Shown one piece after another: positions 54,255 through 62,566 of a DNA stretch of 64,000 bases. The position numbers and the translations under genes were made by a program. Under the pieces are notes generated by a model, which ran no database searches, was not told the DNA's origin, and saw only the letters and a list, made by a program, of their open reading frames with translations. Location: positions 2,914,001-2,978,000 of the forward strand of contig NC_013194.1 of the NCBI RefSeq assembly GCF_000024165.1, read 5' to 3'. This DNA is from Accumulibacter phosphatis. Its GTDB lineage: Bacteria > Pseudomonadota > Gammaproteobacteria > Burkholderiales > Rhodocyclaceae. Each line of letters starts with the position of its first letter. Positions within the stretch are counted from its first letter, which is position 1.

Positions 54255-55463
54255 ATGAGTTCCTCCAGCACGCTCTATGATGTTCTCGGCGTTGCCGCGA
54301 AAGCCAACAGCCAGGAAATCGACACCGCCTACACGACCCGTCGGCAGTCACTCGAGGGTAGTCCAGACGATCTCTCGCTGCTCGCCGTCGCGTATGACAC
54401 GCTCCGCCATCCCGCGCGGCGCGCCGCCTATGACCGCGCGCTGGCACGTCGCGCGGCCACTGCCGAACCGCTCGGCAGCGCCACTGCCAAAGCGCCCGCT
54501 CGCCGCGCCCTGCGACCGGGCGCCTGGGTCGCCTTGCTCCTGGTGGCGACGCTGACAGTCCTTCTCTGGCGCGCCAGACCTGCACCGGCACCTGCTTTCG
54601 CCGCAGCCGATCGGCCGCCAGTGCCGGCGCCTGTCCCCGCAGCGGCCGCAACGCCGCCGGACGAAGCCCGAGCGGAGGCGCCGCCCACCGCGGCCGAAGC
54701 CCCCGCAGCCACACCACTACCCGAATTGCCGGCAAGCCCTGACGCCAACGCCGCTGCGCTTCCCGTGACATCGGCGACGGCAGCGGCAGCGGCGGATTCC
54801 CTCGCGCCGGCCATAGCCGCCACCCGCCCCAGCCGCGCCGCCAAGCAACCCGGCTTCGACGCACGCTACCTCGCCTGGTCCGTGTTCTTCATCCAGCAGC
54901 GCAGTCGCACCGGCTCCGGCGTGCTGATCGGGCCTGACCGGATCCTCACCAACTGCCATGTTCTCGCAGGCGGCGCCACCAACAATCTGGTGGCCATCCA
55001 CAGCGTCACGCGAACGCTCCACCGAGTGGAGAAGTATGCGCGCCTCGAAGACGAGGATGCCTGCCTGCTTTTCGCTCCCGGCGCCGGCAACGACACCATC
55101 GCCTGGGGCGATTCGGCCAGCCTGCGCCCCGGGGACACCGTGCACACCTTTGGCCATCCGGGCGGTTCGAGCGATGTCATCTGGTCCGAAGGGCGTTTTC
55201 TCGACCGCGTCGAACTCAAGCGCGAAACCTTCCTTTTCTCGAACAACAACTGCCGGCCCGGCTCGTCCGGCGGCCCCCTGCTCGACAAGGACGGGCGCCT
55301 CGTCGGCATCGTCATGGCCACGCGCTATTTCCAGTCCAGGGCCGGCGATACGCGCCAGTACCGCGACTGCATTTCGGTGACCGAAGCGACAGCGCGCGCG
55401 CTCATCGGCAAACCGCTGTTCCCGATCGCGCTGGCGCCGGCCCAGTACTTCCCGAACTACTGA
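54255..55463 (+). CDS. J-like domain / trypsin-like serine protease fusion membrane protein
   Basis: A 402-residue protein. Residues 6-66 look like a DnaJ J-domain (LYDVLGVAAKANSQEID, AYDTLRHPARRAAYDRAL), but the HPD motif essential for Hsp70 stimulation is absent. A membrane helix follows (about 91-105), then a long Ala/Pro-rich linker to about residue 195. Residues 205-385 form a trypsin-like protease with His235 (TNCHVLAG), Asp268 (DEDACLL) and Ser338 (GSSGGPLL). If the helix is oriented N-in, the protease is periplasmic and the J-like part cytoplasmic. Substrate unknown. Confidence 0.85.
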   Translation: MSSSSTLYDVLGVAAKANSQEIDTAYTTRRQSLEGSPDDLSLLAVAYDTLRHPARRAAYDRALARRAATAEPLGSATAKAPARRALRPGAWVALLLVATLTVLLWRARPAPAPAFAAADRPPVPAPVPAAAATPPDEARAEAPPTAAEAPAATPLPELPASPDANAAALPVTSATAAAAADSLAPAIAATRPSRAAKQPGFDARYLAWSVFFIQQRSRTGSGVLIGPDRILTNCHVLAGGATNNLVAIHSVTRTLHRVEKYARLEDEDACLLFAPGAGNDTIAWGDSASLRPGDTVHTFGHPGGSSDVIWSEGRFLDRVELKRETFLFSNNNCRPGSSGGPLLDKDGRLVGIVMATRYFQSRAGDTRQYRDCISVTEATARALIGKPLFPIALAPAQYFPNY

Positions 55464-55491
55464 GCGCCGGCGAAGCCCCGGGTGGTGTGGG

Positions 55492-55516
55492 GGCCGGAGG
55501 AGAGAAACCTCCGGCC
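55492..55516. terminator. Hairpin between convergent genes
   Basis: A perfect 9-bp stem (GGCCGGAGG with CCTCCGGCC) and a 7-base loop lie 28 bp after the protease stop and 54 bp before the end of the convergent membrane-protein gene. No T-run follows on the plus strand. Confidence 0.5.
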
Positions 55517-55569
55517 AACCGATTGGACCTCGATGGGCAAGGCGTAACCCTGGACAAGCCTGGACAGAC

Positions 55570-55887
55570 TCATCGAAAGAAGAATGTACCCACAAGACCG
55601 GCAAGAAGGCCACCGACTACCCCGAGTGAAGCCAGACGGCCAAGACGAGGCCAGGTCGGTGGGATGACAAAAGCCAGCCCGGTAGAAAGGAAAGCGATAC
55701 CGAAGCTGAGCACCTGCCAGTGGTACGGGTCGCAAAAAATTGCTCGGCAGCGGCCGACCGAGCTATCGGGAATGACGCCGAAGTAGCTGAGGATGATGAA
55801 TAGACCGATGCCCCCGCAAAGCAGGCCCAGCAACAGCCGGGCCTTGAGCGACGGCTGCGCGGCTGAGCGATCACCTTGGCTGGCCAT
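55570..55887 (-). CDS. Small integral membrane protein, unknown
   Basis: A 105-residue protein, start MASQGDRSAAQPSLKARLLL. Three membrane helices are likely: about 20-38 (LLGLLCGGIGLFIILSYFG), 60-82 (HWQVLSFGIAFLSTGLAFVIPP) and 84-104. A cysteine pair (RCRAIFCDP) lies in the loop between helices one and two. A TTG start at 55914 is possible and would add nine residues. I do not recognise the family. It borders the accessory patch with HicBA. Confidence 0.6.
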   Translation of the reverse strand: MASQGDRSAAQPSLKARLLLGLLCGGIGLFIILSYFGVIPDSSVGRCRAIFCDPYHWQVLSFGIAFLSTGLAFVIPPTWPRLGRLASLGVVGGLLAGLVGTFFFR

Positions 55888-55987
55888 GCTAAGTGAGCTT
55901 ACTCCGAGGTCCAACGCTCAAGGTCAGCGACGCGGCGCGACGCTTTGCCGCACATCGTCCGCTGCACCGCCGGGTTGGGCACCACGG

Positions 55988-56203
55988 TTACAGGACCGAA
56001 ATGAATTCTTCAGCCGATACGTCCGCTTGACGCAGGACACCCGCCAGGGTGCCCGCCTTTACTTCGCTATGCACGGGGACAACACAGCCTCTGGAGCCAC
56101 GGCGCATGATGACGTGGCTTCCGGATTGGCGAGCCTTCGCGAAACCGAGACGCTCCAGCGCTCGTATCGCGGCGGCTCCCGAAACGTGCGGTAGCTTAGG
56201 CAT
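55988..56203 (-). CDS. hicA: HicA-family mRNA interferase toxin
   Basis: A 71-residue protein with the dsRBD-like HicA fold: LPHVSGAAAIRALERLGF, the catalytic histidine in RQSGSHVIMRRG and VPVHSEVKAGTLAGVLRQADVS near the end. HicA degrades mRNA without the ribosome and is neutralised by HicB. Its start overlaps the end of hicB by eight bases, so the antitoxin is made first. Confidence 0.9.
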   Translation of the reverse strand: MPKLPHVSGAAAIRALERLGFAKARQSGSHVIMRRGSRGCVVPVHSEVKAGTLAGVLRQADVSAEEFISVL

Positions 56204-56402
56204 GCACGGGAACGCTGAACGTTGTTATCAGCGGATGACCTGGAGCGAGAATGGGGAACTCCGACAGATAGAGCGCCGTAGCCTCTCGCAGATTGGAAAT
56301 TGCTTCTTCGACAGTTTCACCTTGGGTAGTGGTGCCTGTCTCTGGATTCAAGGCAACGTAGCCGCCTTCTTCGGCGGGAGTGAGTACGGCGGTCAGTTCC
56401 AT
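56196..56402 (-). CDS. hicB: HicB-family antitoxin
   Basis: A 68-residue protein of the HicB partial RNase H-like fold: MELTAVLTPAEEGGYVALNP followed by GTTTQGETVEEAISNLREATALYL. The length matches small HicB proteins without a separate DNA-binding domain, so autoregulation may need another factor. The start at 56402 is preferred. The frame extends upstream to 56696 without family support. It binds and blocks HicA. Confidence 0.88.
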   Translation of the reverse strand: MELTAVLTPAEEGGYVALNPETGTTTQGETVEEAISNLREATALYLSEFPILAPGHPLITTFSVPVHA

Positions 56403-56526
56403 AAGGTAACTCCGGTGGAGAAAGCAAGATTGTCGCTCATTCCGGCTCGTGGAAGTGGTGCCCAACGACCGAGGTAACGGGCCGCGCCTACGGATACCGC
56501 AGGATGCGGTCCGGTTGACCGACCGG

Positions 56527-57336
56527 CTAGACGCCCGTGCGCGCACGCACGTACAGCACCTTGTAGTTGCTGCCCAGCGCAGGCCGTTCTTCCGTGGTGA
56601 ACAGGTCCGTCCGTGCTCGTACGAGATCGGACAGTTTCTTGAAGCCATGGATACGCGAGTCAAAGTCCGGTTGAATCTTCTGCAGGTAGCTGCCAAAGGT
56701 GCCTAGTTGCGACCACCCTGAATCATCTACTGATTTGTCAAGCGCCTCAATCAAGAACTTCTCCGGAAACGGCGGGCGCGCCAAGGCAGCAAGTGAAGCC
56801 TCAGATGTCCGAGTTTGATCGCTAACCGGTGTCGTTAGTGCCTGTGCCGGACCCACCACTGGCATTGGCTCAGGCTTGCGAAGGACTTCCGTGAAGATGA
56901 ACTTGTGGCAGGCGTTTCGGAAGGGCTCTGGGGTCTTCTGCTCACCGAAGCCGAAGACTTGGAGTCCCTCCTCGCGAAGCCGGACTGCCAAGCCGGTGAA
57001 ATCGCTGTCGCTGGTCACAAGGCAGAAGCCATCAAATCTCCGCGTGTACAGCAAATCCATCGCGTCGATGATCATCGTACTGTCAGTAGCATTCTTCCCG
57101 GTCGTATATGCGAACTGCTGAATGGGCTTGATCGAGTGCTTGTTAAGAAACTTCTTCCATGAGGAACTCGTAGGGCTCGTGAAGTCGCCGTAGATTCTCC
57201 TTACTGTCGCCTCGCCAAACCGGGCAATTTCTTCGAGCAATGCCTCGATTACTGCAGGCTGGGCATTGTCGGCGTCGATGAGTACAGCAAGCCGCTTGGT
57301 CGGCTCGTCGGTGCTGGCGTTCTTGGGTGGAGACAT
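56527..57336 (-). CDS. NYN-domain / OST-HTH (LOTUS) RNA-binding protein
   Basis: A 269-residue protein. The NYN (PIN-like nuclease) domain (about 12-150) keeps the acidic residues in LIDADNAQP (Asp21, Asp23), Asp85 and VTSDSDFTGLAVRL (Asp110, Asp112). A variable linker leads to an OST-HTH/LOTUS domain (about 190-265) with FLIEALDKSVDDSGWSQLGT and the SDLVRARTDLFT helix. Proteins of this layout (DUF88/LabA type) are likely RNases or RNA binders, and bacterial examples occur in defence-rich regions. The start at 57336 is the first Met of the conserved N-terminus, with no clear ribosome site. Confidence 0.88.
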   Translation of the reverse strand: MSPPKNASTDEPTKRLAVLIDADNAQPAVIEALLEEIARFGEATVRRIYGDFTSPTSSSWKKFLNKHSIKPIQQFAYTTGKNATDSTMIIDAMDLLYTRRFDGFCLVTSDSDFTGLAVRLREEGLQVFGFGEQKTPEPFRNACHKFIFTEVLRKPEPMPVVGPAQALTTPVSDQTRTSEASLAALARPPFPEKFLIEALDKSVDDSGWSQLGTFGSYLQKIQPDFDSRIHGFKKLSDLVRARTDLFTTEERPALGSNYKVLYVRARTGV

Positions 57337-57670
57337 GGCGAGGGCAATTCGGGTGTCTAGGTTATCGGGAGACAGTTTTGCGCCATAACTCCGCCGCCGG
57401 ATCCCGAACTCGGCGCTGCTCGATACACTGGAAGCCTTACCATGGCAGGTTTTGCGCCGCATCTTAGCTGATTCTATGCAGTACGAAAAATCGTCAAAGG
57501 CGGCAGTTCGCAAGCCAGGTCGATAGCCTAAACCGGGGTGCCTCAACGACTGCCTGGGGCAAACTTCTTCACCGTCCATTCCTGCCCGACACCAGCGATT
57601 GGTTCATCGTACTACAAAGCCGACATCGGGAAGCAAGCAGCGCACCTTGGCGACCGTCAGCGAAGAGTGC
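57337..57670. other. Region without supported gene
   Basis: These 334 bp upstream of the NYN gene contain only short frames of shadow-like content. The NYN gene promoter should lie here. A 21-bp repeat array begins at its far end. Confidence 0.5.
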
Positions 57671-57965
57671 TACGCGGCCGTCGTCTACAGCAGCGCGAGC
57701 GCCGCGCGGCAGAACGACATCGTCGCTCAGACCGACGGTGCCGCAGCGAAGAACGACGCCGTCGTCGCCCGCATCGACGACTTCGTCGTTACGAGAGTCG
57801 GCACCTGATGTCCGGGAGGACGACATCGGCGCGCAAGGGGACGCTTTCGTGGTTCAAGGCCACGCTGCCGTCGCTCGGAGTCACGATGCCGTAGCGCAAA
57901 GCCTCGAACACGAGTCTTCGGGCGACGATGGCGTGGTTCACCGCAACGACGCCGGTGCGTCGGCG
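57671..57965 (+). repeat. Degenerate 21-bp tandem repeat (heptapeptide-coding), broken by a one-base insertion
   Basis: Fourteen consecutive units lie in strict 21-bp register, starting at 57671, 57692, 57713, 57734, 57755, 57776, then 57819, 57840, 57861, 57882, 57903, 57924 and 57945. The unit at 57797-57818 is 22 bases long, which shifts the frame by one. Read on the plus strand, units give heptapeptides such as DAVVARI, DDFVVTR, NDIVAQT, HDAVAQS and DDGVVHR, with the pattern [DNH]-[DA]-x-V-V-x-[QR]-like. The minus strand also reads as heptads, so the coding strand is not certain. No start codon with a ribosome site was found. Confidence 0.75.
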
Positions 57966-58047
57966 GCATGCCGGCGAGTCCGGACGTGGCTTGTGCCTGG
58001 CTAGCCGCCCGGAAGCGGGCTCGCGAGGGTTCAGCCTCGCCGCTGAT

Positions 58048-58613
58048 CTACTCGGCGTCTGGCTTGACCGCCCGGCGCCGGCCGCTGAAACGGGTCGCCA
58101 TGGCTTCCTTGAGGGCGTCCACGCCGGCGCCTTTGCCGAAGGCCTTGGCGATCGCATAGCCCTCGAGGGCAGCGCTCAGGATGTCGCTACCGAGGGCCAT
58201 TTCGGTGTCGTCGGCCTTGCGCAACAACTGCCGCAGGCGGCTGAAACCGGGGACCAGGAGGTCGAGGTGTCGAGATCGCTTTGCGCTTCAGCCAGTTCGC
58301 AACCGGGAGAAATGAGCTGCATATTCTGGTCGAGCTGCATCAGCGTCTGGCGGCACAACAACTCGGACTTCTCGCCCTTCTTGGCGAGGCTGCGGCGGAA
58401 GTCGATCGACAGTTCGATGAGCGGAGCGAGTTTCTCGGCCAGCGTAGCGATGGCTGCCTCAACAGGCACGATGGCGTCGGCCGCAAAGGTCGTGGATACG
58501 AGCGTCTGGCTCGTAGCGGCATCTGCTGGTGATGGGCAACAAATGTTGATCGGCACGGCAGAATCTTGCGCCGCACGCCAGCCGCTACCTACCATTCTTC
58601 TGGCCACCCTCAT
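58048..58613 (-). pseudogene. Frameshifted gene of unknown function
   Basis: Two minus-strand frames join into one plausible protein. The upstream frame, open from 58613, gives TLAEKLAPLIELSIDFRRSL and QTLMQLDQNMQLIS. The downstream frame gives LLVPGFSRLRQLLRKADD and EMALGSDILSAALEGYAIAK and ends in TAG at 58048-58050. They are separated by an 8-bp partial tandem duplication (GTCGAGGT followed by GTCGAG, 58261-58274). Removing 8 bases restores SDLDLLVPGF in one frame. The product would be helical and soluble. I do not recognise the family. The true start is unclear. Confidence 0.6.
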
Positions 58614-58870
58614 TCATGGCGAGTTGCCGCGGAAAGCGCTGCTGCGCCCCTTGCCGGCCATCGGCCTCCTGTTGCAGGCAGCCTGGGCGCCCGCCAGCGC
58701 AGCCTTTCACGCCCTGTCTGACCCTGAACGAAGGCGAAGCTGTCGGCCACGACATCGCCATGAAACATAGGCCTTTTCAGGGTCTCGGCGGCGAGTTAGT
58801 ATGGGAGTTCATTTCTTGTGGGGCCAGAGAGTGTGGCTCCGGACTCGTTCCAGGAAAGGATACGTTCGTC

Positions 58871-60715
58871 TTGAAGCCCACCGACATCGCCGCGCCCGAC
58901 TATTTCCACAAAGTCGTTGATTGCCAGTGGGCCTGCCCGGCCCACACTCCCGTCCCCGAGTACATCCGCCTGATCGCCGCCGGCCGCTACAGCGATGCCT
59001 ACATGGTCAACTGGGTGTCGAACGTTTTTCCCGGCATCCTCGGGCGAACGTGCGACCGCCCCTGCGAACCGGCGTGTCGGCGCAGCCGCGTCGAGGAGGA
59101 GACGGCGGACGGCCACAACCGCAAGGAGCCGGTCGCCATCTGCCGGCTGAAGCGCGTCGCCGCCGACTACAAGCAGGACATCCGCGGCCTGCTGCCGCAG
59201 CCAGCCGAGCAGAAGAATGGCCGGCGCATCGCCTGCATCGGCGCCGGCCCCGCCTCGCTCACCGTCGCCCGCGACCTCGCACCGCTCGGCTATGAAGTGG
59301 TGATCTACGACGGCGACGCCCGTGCCGGCGGCATGATGCGCACCCAGATTCCGAAGTTCCGCCTGCCGGAAGAAGTCATCGACGAGGAGACAGGCTATGT
59401 TCTCGGGCTCGGTGTCGACTTCCGCAGTGGCCAGTACGTGAGCTCGCTGCGCGACCTGCTCGCGGAAGGCTACGACGCGGTGTTCGTCGGATCCGGCGCA
59501 CCGCGCGGTCAGGATCTCGACATTCCGGGGCGCAAGGAGGCGGCGAAACACATTCATCTGGGAATCGACTGGCTGGCCAACGTCGCCTTCGGCCATACGA
59601 CATCGATCAGCAAGCGCGTCATCGTCCTCGGCGGTGGCAATACGGCGATGGACTGTTGCCGCTCGGCACGCCGCCTCGGCGGCGATGACGTCAAGGTGAT
59701 CGTCCGCTCGGGCTTCGAGCAGATGAAGGCCAGCCCCTGGGAGAAGGAAGACGCGATGCACGAAGGCATCCCGATCCTCAACAATTTGGTGCCCAAGGCG
59801 TTTACTCACAACGGCGGCCGACTGACCGGCGTGACCTTCTCGAAGGTGCGTTCGGTCTACGATGAGCAGGGGCGGCGCAGCCTCGTACCGACCGGCGAGC
59901 CGGACGCTCACTTTCCGTGCGACGTGGTGCTGGTCGCCGTCGGTCAGGACAATGCGTTCCCGTGGATCGAGCGCGACATCGGCATCGAGTTCGACAAGTG
60001 GGGCCTGCCCAAGCTCGACGCAAAGACAATGCAATCGACCTTGCCCAACGTCTTCTTCGGCGGTGATGCGGCCTTCGGGCCGAAGAACATCATCTGGGCG
60101 GTCGCGCACGGCCACGAAGCGGCGGTTTCGATCGACCGCCTGCTCAACGGCGAGGAGATTGCCACCCGGCCCGACCCGATGACCACGCTGATTTCGCAGA
60201 AGATGGGCATCCACGCCTGGCGCTACGACAATGCCATCTCGGTCGACCGCCGCCTGCGCGTGCCGCTGCGCGACATCGGTGCGGCACTGAAGAACATCAA
60301 GATCGAAGTCGAGCTGGGTTTCGACCCCCAACTGGCCTTCAAGGAAGCGCAGCGCTGCCTGAACTGCGACGTGCAGACGGTATTCGCGCCCAAGCTGTGC
60401 ATCGAATGCGACGCCTGCATGGACATCTGCCCGATGGACTGCATCAGCTTCACCGGCAACGCTGAGGAGGACGAACTGCGCCCGCGCCTGCGCGCGCCGG
60501 CGCTCAACACGAGCCAGGATCTCTACGTCTCGGAAATATTGAAGACGGGGCGGGTGATGGTCAAGGACGAGGACGTCTGTCTGCATTGCGGCCTGTGCGC
60601 CGAACGCTGCCCGACCGGCGCCTGGGACATGCAGAAGTTCCTGCTCGCCATGACGCACGCCGGGCCGGCCTGCCGCGGCGGCGGCACGCAGGCTTCCCAG
60701 CAGCAAACCGCCTGA
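58871..60715 (+). CDS. korC: KorC-type FAD/NADPH and ferredoxin subunit of 2-oxoglutarate:NADP+ oxidoreductase
   Basis: About 614 residues from the preferred TTG at 58871 (MKPTDIAAPDYF), which follows AGGAAAGGA. An ATG at 58760 and one at 58616 are alternatives. The N-terminus is a glutamate-synthase-like ferredoxin-binding region with Cys18, Cys22 and CDRPCEPAC (61-69). Then come an FAD fold (ACIGAGPASLTVARDL, about 118), an NADPH fold (VIVLGGGNTAMD, about 249) and a C-terminal two-cluster ferredoxin (CIECDACMDIC and CLHCGLCAERCPTG). It links KorAB to NADP, as described for Azoarcus evansii. Confidence 0.82.
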   Translation: MKPTDIAAPDYFHKVVDCQWACPAHTPVPEYIRLIAAGRYSDAYMVNWVSNVFPGILGRTCDRPCEPACRRSRVEEETADGHNRKEPVAICRLKRVAADYKQDIRGLLPQPAEQKNGRRIACIGAGPASLTVARDLAPLGYEVVIYDGDARAGGMMRTQIPKFRLPEEVIDEETGYVLGLGVDFRSGQYVSSLRDLLAEGYDAVFVGSGAPRGQDLDIPGRKEAAKHIHLGIDWLANVAFGHTTSISKRVIVLGGGNTAMDCCRSARRLGGDDVKVIVRSGFEQMKASPWEKEDAMHEGIPILNNLVPKAFTHNGGRLTGVTFSKVRSVYDEQGRRSLVPTGEPDAHFPCDVVLVAVGQDNAFPWIERDIGIEFDKWGLPKLDAKTMQSTLPNVFFGGDAAFGPKNIIWAVAHGHEAAVSIDRLLNGEEIATRPDPMTTLISQKMGIHAWRYDNAISVDRRLRVPLRDIGAALKNIKIEVELGFDPQLAFKEAQRCLNCDVQTVFAPKLCIECDACMDICPMDCISFTGNAEEDELRPRLRAPALNTSQDLYVSEILKTGRVMVKDEDVCLHCGLCAERCPTGAWDMQKFLLAMTHAGPACRGGGTQASQQQTA

Positions 60716-60726
60716 GGAGAGCGAGA

Positions 60727-62565
60727 ATGCAGAAGATCGAAGCGGTCAATGATTTCGTCGTCAAGTTCGCCAACATCAACGGTTCGGGGTCGGCCTCGGC
60801 GAACGAGCTCTTCGCGCGCGCCATCCTGCGCATGGGCGTGCCGGTCTCGCCGCGCAACATCTTTCCGTCGAACATCCAGGGCCTGCCGACCTGGTTCGAA
60901 GTACGGGTGACCGAGCACGGCTACCTCGGTCGGCGTGGCGGCGTCGACATGATGGTCACCATGAATCCGCAGACCTGGGACCAGGACGTCCGCGAAATCG
61001 ATCCCGGCGGCTACCTCTTCTACGACAGTTCCAAGCCCGTCCCGCGCGCCCGCTTCCGCGACGACATCCACGTCATCGGCATGCCGGTCACCGAGATCTG
61101 CAACAACGCCTACACCGACTCGCGCGAGCGCCAGTTGCTGAAGAACATCATCTACATCGGTGCGTTGACGCAACTGCTCGAGATCGATCCGGCCGAGATC
61201 GAGAAGCTCTTCGGCGAACAGTACAAAGGCAAGGAGAAGTTGTTCGACGCCAATGTGCAGGCGCTCAACCTCGGCCGCGACTACGCGCAACAGCATCTCA
61301 AGCGGATTGCGCTCAAGGTCGAGCGCCGCGACGCGGTCGGCGACAAGGTCTTCGTCGACGGCAACAGCGCCGCGGCGCTGGGCTGCGTTTACGGGGGCGC
61401 GACGGTTTGCGCCTGGTATCCGATCACGCCGTCGTCGTCGGTCGCCGAGGCGTTCATTCGTTACACGCAGAAGTTGCGCGTCGACCCGGCCACCGGCCAG
61501 CATCGCTACGCCATCGTCCAGGCCGAAGATGAACTGGCTTCGATCGGCATGGTAGTCGGCGCCGGCTGGAACGGTGCGCGCTCGTTCACCGCCACCTCCG
61601 GGCCGGGAATCTCGCTGATGACCGAGTTCATCGGCCTCGCCTACTTCGCCGAGATTCCGGCCGTGCTGATCAACGTCCAGCGCGGTGGTCCGTCAACCGG
61701 CATGCCGACGCGCACGCAGCAGGCTGACGTGCTCGCCTGCGCCTACGCCTCGCACGGCGACACCCGGCACGTGCTGCTGTTTCCCGAGGATCCCTACGAG
61801 TGCTTCGAAATGTCGGCACAGGCGCTCGACCTCGCCGAACGCCTGCAGACGCCGATCTTCGTCATGAGCGACCTCGACATCGGCATGAACCAGCGCCTGT
61901 GCCGGCCGTTCGCCTGGGATGAGAGCCGCGAGTACGACCGCGGCAAGGTGATGACGCGCGATGCGCTCGACGCCGGCACCGACTTCGGCCGCTATCTCGA
62001 CGTCGACGGCGACGGCATACCCTACCGGACGTATCCGGGTACCCATCCGACCAAGGGCGGCTACTTCACGCGCGGGTCGACCAAGAACGCCTATGCCGGC
62101 TACTCGGAAGCCGGTGCCGACTACGTCTACAACATGCAGCGGCTGCTGCGCAAATTCGAGACGGCCAAGTCGCTGGTGCCGCTGCCGGTGCTCACCGCGG
62201 CCAAATTCCCGGCGCGCTTCGCGGCGATCTTCTATGGCTCGACGAGCCCGGCGATGCACGAAGCGCTCGACGCGCTCGCCGAGCAGGGCATCTACATCAA
62301 CGCCCTGCGCATCCGCGCCTTCCCGTTCCAGAACGAGATCGCCGATTTCATCGCCGCCCACTCGAAGGTTTTCGTGCTCGAGCAGAACCTCGACGGACAA
62401 CTGACGACGCTGCTGATCAACGAAGCCGGCGTCAGCCCGGCGAGCCTGATTCGTGTCCTGCACTACGACGGCACGCCGATCACCGCGCGCTTCATCACCC
62501 AGGAAATCGCCGAACGCGTCTCGCGCATCAATGTGCGTCCACTTCGTGAAGGGATGGTGGCCTGA
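60727..62565 (+). CDS. korA: 2-oxoacid (2-oxoglutarate) oxidoreductase gamma-alpha fusion subunit
   Basis: A 612-residue protein. The N-terminal gamma domain (about 1-190) reads VKFANINGSGSASANELFAR and ILRMGVPVSPRNIFPSNIQG. The alpha (pyrimidine-binding) domain follows with CAWYPITPSSSVAEAF, QAEDELASIGMVVGAGWNG and FTATSGPGISLMTEFIGLA, the signature of 2-oxoacid:ferredoxin oxidoreductases. It provides the TPP site with KorB and decarboxylates 2-oxoglutarate to succinyl-CoA. The start at 60727 lies 11 bp after korC, preceded by GAGGAGAG. Confidence 0.92.
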   Translation: MQKIEAVNDFVVKFANINGSGSASANELFARAILRMGVPVSPRNIFPSNIQGLPTWFEVRVTEHGYLGRRGGVDMMVTMNPQTWDQDVREIDPGGYLFYDSSKPVPRARFRDDIHVIGMPVTEICNNAYTDSRERQLLKNIIYIGALTQLLEIDPAEIEKLFGEQYKGKEKLFDANVQALNLGRDYAQQHLKRIALKVERRDAVGDKVFVDGNSAAALGCVYGGATVCAWYPITPSSSVAEAFIRYTQKLRVDPATGQHRYAIVQAEDELASIGMVVGAGWNGARSFTATSGPGISLMTEFIGLAYFAEIPAVLINVQRGGPSTGMPTRTQQADVLACAYASHGDTRHVLLFPEDPYECFEMSAQALDLAERLQTPIFVMSDLDIGMNQRLCRPFAWDESREYDRGKVMTRDALDAGTDFGRYLDVDGDGIPYRTYPGTHPTKGGYFTRGSTKNAYAGYSEAGADYVYNMQRLLRKFETAKSLVPLPVLTAAKFPARFAAIFYGSTSPAMHEALDALAEQGIYINALRIRAFPFQNEIADFIAAHSKVFVLEQNLDGQLTTLLINEAGVSPASLIRVLHYDGTPITARFITQEIAERVSRINVRPLREGMVA

Positions 62566-62566
62566 A

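Noticed and set aside
57671..57965. Possible CRISPR array
   Set aside because: Units are contiguous 21-mers with no spacers and differ from each other throughout, so this is a degenerate tandem repeat.
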